This document shows, piece after piece, positions 8,814-17,893 of a stretch of 32,604 bases of DNA (its first letter is position 1; every line of letters starts with the position of its first letter). Position numbers and translations under genes: made by a program. The DNA comes from Acidovorax sp. (GTDB lineage Bacteria > Pseudomonadota > Gammaproteobacteria > Burkholderiales > Burkholderiaceae_C): the NCBI RefSeq assembly GCF_016783915.1, contig NZ_JADHVT010000042.1, forward strand, positions 1-32,604. The letters run 5' to 3'. Below the pieces are notes generated by a model. The model ran no database searches, was not told where the DNA came from, and saw only the letters and a list, made by a program, of their open reading frames with translations.

Positions 8814-10774
8814 ACCCGAACGATCCTCTTGTCCCTGACCCCCTCGGTACGCCCGAGGTCATGCCCCCGTTGGCAGGGGCTGGGGTGGATGCTGACGGTG
8901 CTCCAGAGGTCCCTCCTGAAGCGCAGGATGCTGCGCCTCTGGCGCCTGAAGTGAATCCGGCGCAAGACGTTGCGGCATCAGGCAGCGAAGTGCCAGAAGT
9001 CATGTCGGCAGCGGAGGGCACTGAGGGAGCACCAGGCGCGCCTGCAGCTAAAAGCACCAGTACCGCCTGGAACCCCGAGGCGGTGCCCGCCGTCTCCGCC
9101 GCCAAGGCTGCGGCAGACTTTGTGGCGCAGATCTTTGCCGAGGTGGCCGCACCCGATTCAGGACCTGCTGACAGTGCGGACATTACTGACACCGCAGAGG
9201 CCGACGAGTCCGTGACCCCCGACGTACCTGCAGGTCCGGCGCGCGACGGCGTCGTGAACCTGCTGCAAGACCAGAACATCCTGATCCTGGGCCTGGGTGC
9301 CTCAGGCATGGCGATGGCACGCTGGTGCGTGCGCTGCGGCGCGCAGGTCACCGTGGCCGATACACGCGCCGCGCCGCCGCAACTGCCCGCATTGCAGCAG
9401 GAGCTGCCCCAGGTGCGGTTTGTGTCGGGCGCATTCGATGCCAGCCTGGTGCAAGGGCAGAACCTGCAGGCGGTCTATCGTTCGCCAGGACTGAGCCCCG
9501 AGGCAGTTGCTCCTGTTTTGGTAGCGGCTCGTGCAAACAACATTTGCGCTGGTGGCGAGTTGAGCCTGTATGCCATAGCCCTGGCAGCGTTGCGCAGTTC
9601 GCACGCGTATGCCCCGGCCGTGCTGGCCATCACCGGGACCAACGGCAAGACCACCGTGACCTCGCTCACTGGCCAGCTGGTGGAGCGCTCAGGCAAACGC
9701 GTGGCCGTGGCCGGCAACATCGGTCCGACCCTGCTCGACACGCTGGCAGAACACCTGGATGCAGACACCTTGCCCGACGTGTGGGTGCTGGAGCTGTCGA
9801 GCTTTCAGCTCGATGGCGTCATGGGCTTTGAGCCCACGGCCGCCACGGTGCTCAACATCACGCAGGACCATCTGGACTGGCACGGCAGCATCGAAGCCTA
9901 CGCCGCTGCCAAGGCGCACATCTTCGGGCAGGCGGGCTTGATGATCCTGAACCGCGAAGACCCGGGCGTGATGGCGATGCTTCCGCCACCCGTCAAGGTC
10001 AAGCTGCAAAAGCCGCAAGTGCGCACTCACCTCACGTTTGGTGGCGATATGCCCCGGCGTCCGGGCGACTTTGGCATTGAGGTGGTGAGCGGCATGCCCT
10101 GGCTGGTGCGCGCCATGGACGCGGACGAAACCCGCAAGCGCGGCCGTAACGAGGTGGAAGAGGATCTGCACATCCAGCGGCTCATGCCGGCGGATGCACT
10201 GCGCATCCGGGGGCGCCACAACGCCACCAATGCATTGGCGGCGTTGGCGCTGGCCACAGCGGCGGGTTGCCCGCTGGCGCCCATGCTTTACGGCTTGCGC
10301 GAGTACCGGGGCGAGCCGCACCGCGTGGAGCCCGTGGCCATCATCCACGGCGTGGAATATTTTGACGACAGCAAGGGCACCAACGTGGGCGCCACGGCGG
10401 CTGCGCTGGTGGGGCTGGGCACGGAGCGGCGTTTGGTGGTCATTCTGGGCGGAGAAGGCAAGGGGCAGGACTTTGCGCCCCTGGCAGCCCCCGTCGCACG
10501 TTGTGCACGTGCGGTGGTGCTGATTGGCCGCGACGCACCGCTGATCCGCGCTGCGCTCCAGGACGCTGGCGTGCCGTTGCTCGATGCGGACACTTTGCCT
10601 GAGGCCGTTGCACTGGCCGCGCAGCGCGCCCATTCTGGCGATGCGGTGCTGATGTCGCCCGCCTGCGCCAGTTTCGACATGTTCAAGGACTATGAGCACC
10701 GCGCCCAGGTCTTTTGCGAGACCGTGCGGGCGATGGCCGACGATGCGGGCCAGTCGGCGGAGGGCATGCAATGA
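8810..10774 (+). CDS. murD: UDP-MurNAc-L-alanine--D-glutamate ligase MurD, N-terminally extended
   Basis: MurD adds D-glutamate to UDP-MurNAc-L-Ala. The catalytic part starts near residue 150 ([17 protein letters not shown], the UDP-binding fold), with the ATP loop GTNGKT at 276-281, [30 protein letters not shown] and DDSKGTN, all standard. The full frame from the ATG at 8810, which overlaps the mraY stop, gives 654 residues against about 440 in E. coli. The first 148 or so residues are acidic and rich in Pro, Ala and Glu, with no domain I recognise and no predicted membrane segment. A GTG at 9254 could instead start a normal MurD but has no evident SD. An extra segment before GRHNATNA adds further length. 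Confidence 0.93.
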   Translation: MNPNDPLVPDPLGTPEVMPPLAGAGVDADGAPEVPPEAQDAAPLAPEVNPAQDVAASGSEVPEVMSAAEGTEGAPGAPAAKSTSTAWNPEAVPAVSAAKAAADFVAQIFAEVAAPDSGPADSADITDTAEADESVTPDVPAGPARDGVVNLLQDQNILILGLGASGMAMARWCVRCGAQVTVADTRAAPPQLPALQQELPQVRFVSGAFDASLVQGQNLQAVYRSPGLSPEAVAPVLVAARANNICAGGELSLYAIALAALRSSHAYAPAVLAITGTNGKTTVTSLTGQLVERSGKRVAVAGNIGPTLLDTLAEHLDADTLPDVWVLELSSFQLDGVMGFEPTAATVLNITQDHLDWHGSIEAYAAAKAHIFGQAGLMILNREDPGVMAMLPPPVKVKLQKPQVRTHLTFGGDMPRRPGDFGIEVVSGMPWLVRAMDADETRKRGRNEVEEDLHIQRLMPADALRIRGRHNATNALAALALATAAGCPLAPMLYGLREYRGEPHRVEPVAIIHGVEYFDDSKGTNVGATAAALVGLGTERRLVVILGGEGKGQDFAPLAAPVARCARAVVLIGRDAPLIRAALQDAGVPLLDADTLPEAVALAAQRAHSGDAVLMSPACASFDMFKDYEHRAQVFCETVRAMADDAGQSAEGMQ

Positions 10775-12039
10775 CGGCACCCGCCAGCACCCTGTTGCAA
10801 CGTGTGACCGGCTGGTTCGGTGGCCTGCCTGGCAAGGCGGCCGACGTGTTGCCCGTGCGCGTGGGCGGCACCGAGTACCGGCAGTCGTCCAGCACGCCCG
10901 CGAGCGTGCTGGGCTTTGACCAGGCCTTGCTCTGGGTGGTGGTGGCACTGCTGGCGTGGGGGTTGGTGATGGTGTATTCGGCGTCGATTGCCATGCCGGA
11001 CAACCCGCGCTTTGCCAACTATGCGTCCACCCATTTCCTGACCCGCCACATGATGTACCTGGTGGTGGGCTTTGTGGCGGCGCTGCTGGCTTTTCAGGTG
11101 CCCATGGCGCTGTGGGAGCGGGTGGCACCCTGGTTGTTCATCGTGGCGCTGCTCATGCTGGTGGCGGTGTTGATCCCCGGCGTGGGCAAGGTCGTCAATG
11201 GCGCACGCCGCTGGCTGTCCATCGGGCCGGTGGGCTTTCAGCCGTCCGAGGTCGCGAAGTTTGCGGTGCTGATCTATGCCGCCGACTACATGGTGCGCAA
11301 GATGGAGGTGAAGGAACGCTTCTTCCGCGCCGTGCTGCCCATGGGCGCTGCGGTGGCCATCGTCGGTGTGCTGCTGCTGGCCGAGCCCGACATGGGCGCC
11401 TTCATGGTGGTGGCCGTGATCGCCATGGGCATCCTGTTCCTGGGCGGCGTGAACGCCCGCATGTTCTTCCTGATCGCCGGGGTGCTGGTGGGAGCCTTCG
11501 CACTGATGATTGCCAGTTCGCCCTGGCGCCGCGAGCGGGTGTTTGCGTACCTTGACCCTTTCAGCGAACAGCACGCGCTGGGCAAGGGCTATCAGCTCTC
11601 GCACTCGCTGATCGCCATCGGCCGCGGCGAGGTGTTTGGCGTGGGGCTGGGTGGCAGTGTGGAGAAGCTGCACTGGCTGCCCGAGGCGCACACCGACTTT
11701 TTGCTCGCCGTAATCGGCGAGGAGTTTGGCCTGGTGGGCGTGGTCACGCTCATCGTGCTGTTCTTGTGGATGACCCGCCGCATCATGCACATCGGCCGCC
11801 AGGCCATTGCGCTGGACCGCGTGTTCGCGGGGCTGGTGGCGCAAGGTGTGGCGATCTGGATCGGTTTTCAGGCCTTCATCAACATGGGTGTGAACCTGGG
11901 CGCGCTGCCAACCAAGGGGCTCACGCTGCCGTTGATGAGCTTTGGGGGGTCGGCGATCTTGATGAACCTGGTGGCGCTGGCCGTGGTGCTCAGGGTGGAT
12001 TACGAAAACAAGCTGCTCATGCGCGGAGGCCGCGTATGA
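10771..12039 (+). CDS. ftsW: Septal peptidoglycan glycosyltransferase FtsW
   Basis: FtsW is the SEDS-family polymerase that makes septal glycan strands from lipid II with FtsI. The 422-residue protein has a cytoplasmic tail of about 48 residues and then about ten transmembrane helices. It carries [23 protein letters not shown], and PEAHTDF, whose Asp (residue 309) corresponds to the catalytic Asp of SEDS enzymes. It ends with [16 protein letters not shown] and a short tail LLMRGGRV. The ATG overlaps the murD stop and has GGAGGG at a 6-nt gap. Its last codons and the following SD are partly duplicated just downstream (12055-12122). Confidence 0.97.
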   Translation: MTAPASTLLQRVTGWFGGLPGKAADVLPVRVGGTEYRQSSSTPASVLGFDQALLWVVVALLAWGLVMVYSASIAMPDNPRFANYASTHFLTRHMMYLVVGFVAALLAFQVPMALWERVAPWLFIVALLMLVAVLIPGVGKVVNGARRWLSIGPVGFQPSEVAKFAVLIYAADYMVRKMEVKERFFRAVLPMGAAVAIVGVLLLAEPDMGAFMVVAVIAMGILFLGGVNARMFFLIAGVLVGAFALMIASSPWRRERVFAYLDPFSEQHALGKGYQLSHSLIAIGRGEVFGVGLGGSVEKLHWLPEAHTDFLLAVIGEEFGLVGVVTLIVLFLWMTRRIMHIGRQAIALDRVFAGLVAQGVAIWIGFQAFINMGVNLGALPTKGLTLPLMSFGGSAILMNLVALAVVLRVDYENKLLMRGGRV

Positions 12040-12122
12040 GAAGTTTGTTTTACCAAAACAAGCTGTGCATTGCGCAAGCAATGCCAGGCACGCAGTGCCT
12101 GATGCGCGGAGGCCGCACATGA
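12036..12122 (+). CDS. 28-codon ORF linking ftsW and murG
   Basis: ATG at 12036 overlaps the ftsW stop (ATGA) and is preceded by GGAGG; the frame ends with TGA at 12120-12122, overlapping the murG ATG in the same way. The 28-residue product ends in LMRGGRT, a near copy of the FtsW C terminus LMRGGRV, because the DNA is duplicated. It may only serve to pass ribosomes from ftsW to murG. I know of no family for it. Confidence 0.4.
   Translation: MRSLFYQNKLCIAQAMPGTQCLMRGGRT
12067..12101 (+). repeat. Two tandem hairpins in front of the murG ribosome-binding site
   Basis: GCATTGC (12067-12073) pairs with GCAATGC (12078-12084) round a GCAA tetraloop. CAGGCAC (12085-12091) pairs with GTGCCTG (12095-12101) round GCA. 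The two perfect 7-bp stems abut with no spacer and end just before the murG SD (GGAGG, 12108-12112). They could be an inserted small palindromic element, and could affect murG translation or RNA stability. Confidence 0.65.
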
Positions 12123-13186
12123 CGCAGAAGACGGCCCTCATCATGGCGGGTGGTACCGGCGGCCATATCTTTCCGGGCCTGGCCGTGGCCGAGGAGCTGC
12201 GCACGCGCGGCTGGCGTGTGCACTGGCTGGGCGCGCCCGGCAGCATGGAGTCGCGCATCGTGCCGCAGCACGGCTTTGCGCTGGAGTTGATCGACTTCTC
12301 GGGCGTGCGTGGCAAGGGGCTGGTCACACTGGCCTTGCTGCCGCTGCGTTTGCTGCGCGCGTTCTGGCAGGCCCTGCAGGTGGTGCGGCGCGTCAAGCCC
12401 GATGTGGTGGTGGGCCTTGGAGGCTACATCACCTTTCCGGGCGGCATGATGGGCGTGCTGGCAGGCAAACCCCTGGTGCTGCACGAGCAGAACTCGGTGG
12501 CGGGCATGGCCAATAAGGTGCTGGCCGGTGTGGCCGACCGGGTGTTCACCGCCTTCCCCAGCGTGTTCAAGAAGGGCCAGTGGGTGGGCAATCCGCTGCG
12601 CACCGCCTTCACGCAGCAGCCCGGTCCGACTGAGCGGTTTGCGGGCCGCAGCGGTCCGCTGCGTCTGCTGGTGGTGGGCGGCAGCTTGGGCGCGCGTGCC
12701 CTCAACGAAATCGTGCCTCAGGCCATTGCCCTGATGCCAGCTGTACAACGCCCCACTGTGGTCCACCAGAGCGGAGCGACGCAGATCGATGCACTGCGCG
12801 CCAACTATGCTGCCGCTGGGGTCGAGGCAGAGCTGACGCCTTTCATCGACGACACCGCCAGCGCTTTTGCGGCGGCCGACGTCATCGTCTGCCGTGCGGG
12901 GGCCAGCACCGTCACGGAGATCGCCGCGGTGGGCGCCGCGTCCATCTTTGTGCCCTTCCCGTCGGCGGTGGATGACCACCAGACCACCAACGCGCAGTTC
13001 CTCGTGAATGCAGGGGGCGGCTGGCTGGTGCAGCAGCGCGACCTGACGGCCGAGGGGTTGTCAAAAATGCTATTAAATTTAGAGCGTTCCACGCTTGTGG
13101 ATGTAGCGCTCAAGGCCAAAAACATGCAAAAGATTAACGCCACCCGCGAAGTGGTGACTGCCTGCGAGGAGTTGGCCCAATCATGA
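12119..13186 (+). CDS. murG: Lipid II synthase MurG (GlcNAc transferase)
   Basis: MurG adds GlcNAc from UDP-GlcNAc to lipid I on the cytoplasmic face of the inner membrane. The 355-residue GT-B enzyme shows the N-terminal G loop [14 protein letters not shown] (about 9-22), [34 protein letters not shown] and the donor-binding [14 protein letters not shown] and [14 protein letters not shown]. The ATG at 12119 overlaps the stop of a 28-codon ORF and follows GGAGG. Around residues 315-335 the sequence [17 protein letters not shown] is encoded by A/T-rich DNA resembling a dispersed repeat (13060-13122), so the C-terminal helix may have been rewritten by it. The stop overlaps murC. Confidence 0.97.
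   Translation: MTQKTALIMAGGTGGHIFPGLAVAEELRTRGWRVHWLGAPGSMESRIVPQHGFALELIDFSGVRGKGLVTLALLPLRLLRAFWQALQVVRRVKPDVVVGLGGYITFPGGMMGVLAGKPLVLHEQNSVAGMANKVLAGVADRVFTAFPSVFKKGQWVGNPLRTAFTQQPGPTERFAGRSGPLRLLVVGGSLGARALNEIVPQAIALMPAVQRPTVVHQSGATQIDALRANYAAAGVEAELTPFIDDTASAFAAADVIVCRAGASTVTEIAAVGAASIFVPFPSAVDDHQTTNAQFLVNAGGGWLVQQRDLTAEGLSKMLLNLERSTLVDVALKAKNMQKINATREVVTACEELAQS
13060..13122 (+). repeat. Dispersed palindromic repeat inside murG 3' end
   Basis: This A/T-flanked block contains GCTATTAAATT (13069-13079) and GAGCG (13082-13086), which pairs with CGCTC (13107-13111). It ends TAGCGCT, CA, AGGCC and an A run. The reverse complement of 26600-26619 has TAGCGCT, AC, CAGCC and an A run, so the two ends match at about 16 of 19 positions. 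It stays in frame with murG. Confidence 0.6.
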
Positions 13187-14616
13187 AACACGCGATTCGC
13201 CATATCCATTTTGTGGGCCTGGGCGGCGCCGGCATGAGCGGCATCGCTGAGGTACTGTTCAATCTGGGCTACCGCATCACGGGCTCGGACCTGGCCGACA
13301 GCGCCACGCTGCGCCGCCTGCAGGGGCTGGGTATCAAGACCTGCCTGGGCCACGCCGCTGCGCACATCGACGGCGCAGACGCCGTGGTCACGTCCACCGC
13401 CGTCACGGCCGACAACCCCGAGGTGTTGGCCGCGCGGGAGAAGAAGATCCCCGTGGTGCCCCGCGCGCTCATGCTGGCCGAGCTGATGCGCCTCAAGCAG
13501 GGCATTGCCATTGCCGGCACGCACGGCAAGACCACCACCACCAGCCTGGTGACCAGCGTGCTGGCCGAGGCGGGGCTGGATCCGACCTTCGTCATCGGCG
13601 GCAAGCTCAACAGCGCCGGTGCCAATGCCAAGCTGGGCAGCGGCGACTACATCGTGGTCGAGGCCGACGAGTCCGACGCGTCCTTCCTGAACCTGCTGCC
13701 CGTGATGGCCGTCGTGACCAACATCGACGCCGACCACATGGAGACCTACGGACACGACTTTGGCCGGCTCAAGGGCGCATTTGTCGATTTTCTGCACCGC
13801 ATGCCCTTCTACGGCACGGCCATCCTGTGTGTGGACAGCCCGGCCGTGCGCGACATCCTGCAAAGCGTGACCTGCCCCATCACCAGCTACGGCTTCTCGG
13901 AAGACGCGCAGGTGCGCGCCATCAACGTGCAGGCCGAGGCTGGCCAGATGCGCTTCACCGTGCAGCGGCGCAACGGCGTCACGCTGCCTGACATGGAGGT
14001 CGTGCTCAACCTCGCGGGCGAGCACAACGTGCTCAACGCGCTGTCTGCGATTGCCGTGGCCGTGGAGCTCAACATCCCGGACGAAGCCGTGCAGCGTGCG
14101 CTCGCAGGCTTCAAGGGCGTGGGCCGGCGCTTCCAGCGCTATGGCGACCTGCCCGCGAAAGATGGCGGTTTGTTCACTGTCATCGATGACTACGGCCACC
14201 ACCCTGTGGAGATGGCCGCCACGCTGGCAGCCGCGCGTGGCGCATTCCCCGGCCGCCGTCTGGTGCTGGCCTTCCAGCCGCACCGCTACAGCCGCACGCG
14301 CGATTGCTTTGAGGATTTCGTCAAGGTCATTGGCAACGCCGACGCAGTGCTGCTCACCGAGGTGTACGCCGCTGGTGAAGCGCCGGTCGTGGCCGCCGAT
14401 GGCCGCTCGCTGGCCCGTGCCTTGCGTGTGGCCGGCCGTGTGGAGCCGGTGTTTGTGGACAACGTGGCTGATCTGCCCCAAGCCATTGCCGACAACGCAC
14501 GCGCTGGTGATGTGGTGATGTGCATGGGTGCAGGCTCCATTGGCGCTGTGCCCGGCAAGGTGGTTGAGATGCTACAAAATAATGAGCTTAAAGCGCATGA
14601 AGGGAGCGCACTATGA
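13183..14616 (+). CDS. murC: UDP-N-acetylmuramate--L-alanine ligase MurC
   Basis: MurC adds the first residue, L-Ala, to UDP-MurNAc. The 477-residue product has the N-terminal nucleotide-fold motif [17 protein letters not shown], the ATP loop GTHGKTTTT at about 112-120, [28 protein letters not shown] and DDYGHHPVE followed by FQPHRYSRT, which are the family signatures in their usual order. It overlaps murG by ATGA and ddl by ATGA. The last residues ([14 protein letters not shown]) are polar and encoded by A/T-rich DNA (14570-14600) that may be a repeat fragment. Enzyme identity is firm; Mur ligases are easily confused, but the motif set here is MurC. Confidence 0.97.
   Translation: MKHAIRHIHFVGLGGAGMSGIAEVLFNLGYRITGSDLADSATLRRLQGLGIKTCLGHAAAHIDGADAVVTSTAVTADNPEVLAAREKKIPVVPRALMLAELMRLKQGIAIAGTHGKTTTTSLVTSVLAEAGLDPTFVIGGKLNSAGANAKLGSGDYIVVEADESDASFLNLLPVMAVVTNIDADHMETYGHDFGRLKGAFVDFLHRMPFYGTAILCVDSPAVRDILQSVTCPITSYGFSEDAQVRAINVQAEAGQMRFTVQRRNGVTLPDMEVVLNLAGEHNVLNALSAIAVAVELNIPDEAVQRALAGFKGVGRRFQRYGDLPAKDGGLFTVIDDYGHHPVEMAATLAAARGAFPGRRLVLAFQPHRYSRTRDCFEDFVKVIGNADAVLLTEVYAAGEAPVVAADGRSLARALRVAGRVEPVFVDNVADLPQAIADNARAGDVVMCMGAGSIGAVPGKVVEMLQNNELKAHEGSAL
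14570..14600 (+). repeat. Possible dispersed-repeat fragment at murC 3' end
   Basis: GCTACAAAAT (14571-14580), then AATGAGCTTAAAGCGC, is A/T-rich and resembles one arm of the repeats at 13060 and 26600. It encodes the last dozen MurC residues and ends just before the ddl Shine-Dalgarno (AGGGAG). Confidence 0.35.
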
Positions 14617-15602
14617 CCCTTCCAGAATCCCTTATCGATGTGAAATCGCTGGGCAAGGTCGCCGTCTTGATGGGTGGGGACTCGGCCGAGCGCGAAGTGT
14701 CGCTGATGTCCGGCAGCGGCGTGCTGCAGGCCTTGCGGGCGCGCGGCGTGGACGCGCATGCGTTCGACCCTGCACACAACCCGCTGAGCGATCTGCAGCG
14801 CGACGGCTACGCGCGCTGCTTTATCGCGCTGCACGGCCGACATGGCGAGGACGGCACGGTGCAGGGTGCGCTGGAGCTGCTGCGCATCCCGTACACCGGC
14901 CCCGGCGTGATGGCTTCGGCCATTGCGATGGACAAGGTCATGACCAAGCGCGTGTGGCTGGCTGAAGGCCTGCCTACGCCACGCTACGTCTGGCTGGCAC
15001 CCGACCGCCAGCAGCGCGAGGTGGTGCGCACCGTGCCCGACGAGCTGGGCCTGCCCCTCATCGTCAAGCCTCCGCGCGAAGGCTCGTCCATCGGCGTGAC
15101 CAAGGTGCGCGGCTATACGGACATGCAGGAGGCTGTGCAGCTGTCTGCCCAGTACGACCCCGATGTGCTGTGCGAAGAGTTCATCGAGGGCGAGGAGGTG
15201 ACCTGCCCCGTGCTGGGCCAGGGCGCCAGCGCCCGTGCACTGCCGGTGATCCGCATCGTGGCCCCCGATGGTGCTTACGACTACCAGAACAAGTATTTCA
15301 CCGACGACGTGAAGTACCAGTGCCCGAGCGGCCTGCCCGAGGCCGAAGAGCGCGAGATACAGCGCATCGTGCTGGAGGCCTACCGCACCCTGGGCTGCCG
15401 TGGCTGGGGCCGTGCCGACCTGATGATCCGCGCGAGCGACCGCAAGCCCTTCTTGCTGGAGATGAATACATCCCCCGGCATGACGGGGCATTCGCTGGTG
15501 CCCATGTCGGCCCGGGCCTCGGGCATCAGCTACGAGGAGCTGTGTCTGCGCATCCTCGCGGATGCGGCACTGGACACGCCCGCAAAGCCAAAGGCTGACT
15601 GA
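14613..15602 (+). CDS. ddlB: D-alanine--D-alanine ligase
   Basis: Ddl joins two D-alanines to give the dipeptide used by MurF. The 329-residue ATP-grasp protein shows [17 protein letters not shown] near the N terminus, [14 protein letters not shown], the ATP-binding [21 protein letters not shown] in the omega-loop region, and [13 protein letters not shown] at the magnesium site. Tyr in YDYQNKY is typical of D-Ala-D-Ala rather than D-Ala-D-lactate ligases as I recall. AGGGAG lies a short distance before the ATG, which overlaps the murC stop. The TGA stop shares one base with the ftsQ ATG. The symbol ddlB follows the dcw-linked copy in E. coli. Confidence 0.96.
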   Translation: MTLPESLIDVKSLGKVAVLMGGDSAEREVSLMSGSGVLQALRARGVDAHAFDPAHNPLSDLQRDGYARCFIALHGRHGEDGTVQGALELLRIPYTGPGVMASAIAMDKVMTKRVWLAEGLPTPRYVWLAPDRQQREVVRTVPDELGLPLIVKPPREGSSIGVTKVRGYTDMQEAVQLSAQYDPDVLCEEFIEGEEVTCPVLGQGASARALPVIRIVAPDGAYDYQNKYFTDDVKYQCPSGLPEAEEREIQRIVLEAYRTLGCRGWGRADLMIRASDRKPFLLEMNTSPGMTGHSLVPMSARASGISYEELCLRILADAALDTPAKPKAD

Positions 15603-16405
15603 TGACCCAGACGCTGCCCGCACCCCTGGACGTCAAGCTCATGAACCTGACCGCTTCGGTCCTGTTCGTGGGCTGCGCCATGGCTGTGCTGGCGGCGGGA
15701 GCTTGGTGGGCCCTTCGCTACCCCGGCTTTGCCATCGCACGCATCGTGGTCCAGGGCGAGCTGGTGCACAACAACGCGGTGACCCTGCGGGCCAATGTGG
15801 CGCCGCACCTAGTGGGCAACTTCTTCACCGTGGACCTGCGTGCCGCCCGCGAGGCCTTCGAGCAGGTGCCCTGGGTGCGCCGCGCGCAAGTGCGGCGGGT
15901 GTACCCCGGCAGCCTGCGTGTGGAGTTGCAGGAGCATGACGCGGTGGCTTACTGGGGGCCGGACACCGGCTCAGCGCTGGTCAACAGCCAGGGCGAAGTC
16001 TTCGAGGCCAATGTGGGCGATGTGGAGCAGGAGGGCCTGCCGCGCCTGCAGGGGCCCACCGGCAGTTCGGCCGAAGTGCTGCAGATGTATGGGCTGCTGG
16101 AGCCGGTGTTCCAGCCGCTGGGTCTGGACGTGGAAGAGCTCCAGCTGACCGGGCGAGGCGGCTGGCGCGCCACCCTCGACAGCGAGGCCGTGGTGGAGCT
16201 GGGAGGCGGCACGCCGCAGGAAGTGGTGCAGCGCACGCAGCGTTTTGTACGCACCCTGACCCAGGTGGCCGCGCAGTATGGCCGCCGTGTGGACGCGCTG
16301 GAGTCCGCGGACCTGCGCCATGCCGGGGGCTACGCCCTGCGCTTGCGGGGTGTGACCACAGTGACTGCAGACGCAACCGGCGCGACGGCCGTGCGCAAGA
16401 GGTAG
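15602..16405 (+). CDS. ftsQ: Cell division protein FtsQ
   Basis: FtsQ is a bitopic divisome protein that binds FtsL and FtsB and recruits later proteins. The 267-residue product has a short cytoplasmic part, one membrane helix at about 17-40 (SVLFVGCAMAVLAAGAWWAL), then a POTRA domain starting at IARIVVQGELVHNN and a second beta domain ending near residue 250. PWVRRAQVRRVYPGSLRVELQEHDAVAYWG is the conserved POTRA/beta junction in pieces of that run. It starts at the last base of the ddl stop (TGATG). The C terminus VRKR is basic. The position between ddl and ftsA supports the call. Confidence 0.95.
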   Translation: MTQTLPAPLDVKLMNLTASVLFVGCAMAVLAAGAWWALRYPGFAIARIVVQGELVHNNAVTLRANVAPHLVGNFFTVDLRAAREAFEQVPWVRRAQVRRVYPGSLRVELQEHDAVAYWGPDTGSALVNSQGEVFEANVGDVEQEGLPRLQGPTGSSAEVLQMYGLLEPVFQPLGLDVEELQLTGRGGWRATLDSEAVVELGGGTPQEVVQRTQRFVRTLTQVAAQYGRRVDALESADLRHAGGYALRLRGVTTVTADATGATAVRKR

Positions 16406-16512
16406 TGGCATGAGGCAAGACAGGACAGGACGCAGCGTGCTACGGGCCCCAAGAGGGCGGTGCGAGGGGTTGGTGGGACAGCGGGACAGAACCGAGAAGG
16501 GCAGAGACTGAT

Positions 16513-17742
16513 ATGGCAAGAGAATACAAAGACGTCGTCGTGGGGCTGGACATTGGCACCGCCAAGGTCATGGCCGTGGTGGCCGAGGTTCTGCCCAATG
16601 GCGAGCTCAAGCTCGCAGGCCTGGGCGTGGCCCCGAGCAACGGTCTGAAGCGCGGGGTGGTGGTCAATATCGACGCCACCGTGCAGAGCATTCAGCAAGC
16701 CTTGAAAGAGGCCGAGCTGATGGCCGACTGCAAGATCCAGCGCGTGTACACCGGCATCACGGGCAGCCACATTCGCGGTCTCAACTCCAGCGGCATGGTG
16801 GCCGTGAAGGACAAGGAAGTCACCTCTGCCGACGTGGCGCGCGTGGTCGAGACGGCCAAGGCCATCAACATCAGCAGCGACCAGCGCCTGCTTCTGGTGG
16901 AGCCACAAGAGTTTGTGATCGACGGGCAGGATGTGAAAGAGCCCATCGGCATGAGCGGCATCCGCCTGGAGGCCAAGATCCACATAGTGACCGGTGCGCA
17001 AAGCGCCGCAGAAAACATCATCAAATGCGTGCGCCGCTGCGGCCTGGAAGTGGAGCAGCTCATGCTGAACCCGCTGGCCAGCAGCCAGGCCGTGCTCACC
17101 GACGACGAGCGCGAACTGGGTGTGGTGGTGGTGGACATTGGTGCGGGCACGACCGATGTCGCCATCTTCACTGGCGGCGCGATCCGCCACACGGCAGTGA
17201 TTCCGATTGCGGGCGATCTCATCACCAGCGACATTGCGATGGCGCTGCGCACGCCCACGAAGGACGCCGAGGACATCAAGGTCGAAAGCGGCTACGCCAA
17301 GCAACTGTTGGCCGACCCCGAGGCGCAGGTCGAAGTCCCCGGCTTGGGCGACCGCAGCCCGCGCATGCTGAGCAAGCAGGCGCTGGCCGGTGTGATCGAG
17401 CCGCGCGTCGAGGAGATCTTCTCGCTCGTGCAGCAGGTGGTGCGAGAGTCGGGCTACGAAGAAGTGCTGTCCTCGGGCATCGTGCTCACGGGCGGCAGTT
17501 CAGTCATGCCCGGCATGATCGAGTTGGGCGAAGACATCTTCCTCAAGCCCGTGCGGCGCGGTATCCCGAAGTATTCCAGCGCCCTGGCAGACATGGTGGC
17601 CCAGCCCCGTGCCGCCACCGTGATGGGGCTGCTGGAAGAAGCGCGCCTGGCACGCCTGCGCGGCTTCAAGGTGGCTCAGAAGAGCGGGTCCATGAAGACC
17701 GCATTCGGGCGCTTCAAAGATTTCATCGTGGGGAATTTCTGA
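16513..17742 (+). CDS. ftsA: Cell division protein FtsA
   Basis: FtsA is the actin-like ATPase that tethers FtsZ filaments to the inner membrane. The 409-residue product has the phosphate 1 motif VGLDIGTAKV near residues 10-19, the 1C subdomain (about 85-165), VVVDIGAGTTDVAIF as phosphate 2, IVLTGGSSVMPGM as the adenosine motif, and an amphipathic C-terminal helix RFKDFIVGNF that serves as membrane anchor in this family. A 107-nt gap separates it from ftsQ, the first real break since mraZ. A purine-rich AAGGGCAGAG precedes the ATG. A separate ftsA/ftsZ promoter could lie in the gap or in ftsQ, but I see no convincing one. Confidence 0.97.
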   Translation: MAREYKDVVVGLDIGTAKVMAVVAEVLPNGELKLAGLGVAPSNGLKRGVVVNIDATVQSIQQALKEAELMADCKIQRVYTGITGSHIRGLNSSGMVAVKDKEVTSADVARVVETAKAINISSDQRLLLVEPQEFVIDGQDVKEPIGMSGIRLEAKIHIVTGAQSAAENIIKCVRRCGLEVEQLMLNPLASSQAVLTDDERELGVVVVDIGAGTTDVAIFTGGAIRHTAVIPIAGDLITSDIAMALRTPTKDAEDIKVESGYAKQLLADPEAQVEVPGLGDRSPRMLSKQALAGVIEPRVEEIFSLVQQVVRESGYEEVLSSGIVLTGGSSVMPGMIELGEDIFLKPVRRGIPKYSSALADMVAQPRAATVMGLLEEARLARLRGFKVAQKSGSMKTAFGRFKDFIVGNF

Positions 17743-17893
17743 CCATGAAATATCCCCTCTGGCTCGCGCGTGGTAGTCCACACCGAAGACCGCGAGAGCG
17801 ATGGCGATGCACAGGCCCGCCACGCCCTCCAGTTACCAGTACCCCATTTCCCATTTGGCAATTGCATACGAATTTAGAACCAGGAGCTCCAAG

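Larger units (their letters stand above)
12005..12122 (+). repeat. Duplicated ftsW 3' end and start-signal unit before murG
   Basis: AAAACAAGCTG occurs at 12005-12015 and 12055-12065. ATGCGCGGAGGCCGC occurs at 12019-12033 and 12102-12116, each time followed by two bases and ATGA. The first copy ends ftsW; the second ends just at the murG start. In copy one only 3 nt separate the two blocks, while in copy two 36 nt containing two hairpins intervene. This looks like a tandem duplication with an insertion. Confidence 0.75.

Noticed and set aside
16410-16511. 33-codon ORF between ftsQ and ftsA
   Set aside because: Arg/Gly-rich product without features, poor start signal, and about the length expected by chance in this GC content.
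17846-17880. A/T-rich stretch before ftsZ as a promoter
   Set aside because: TTGGCA and several TA-rich hexamers are present, but no pair has acceptable 16-18 bp spacing.
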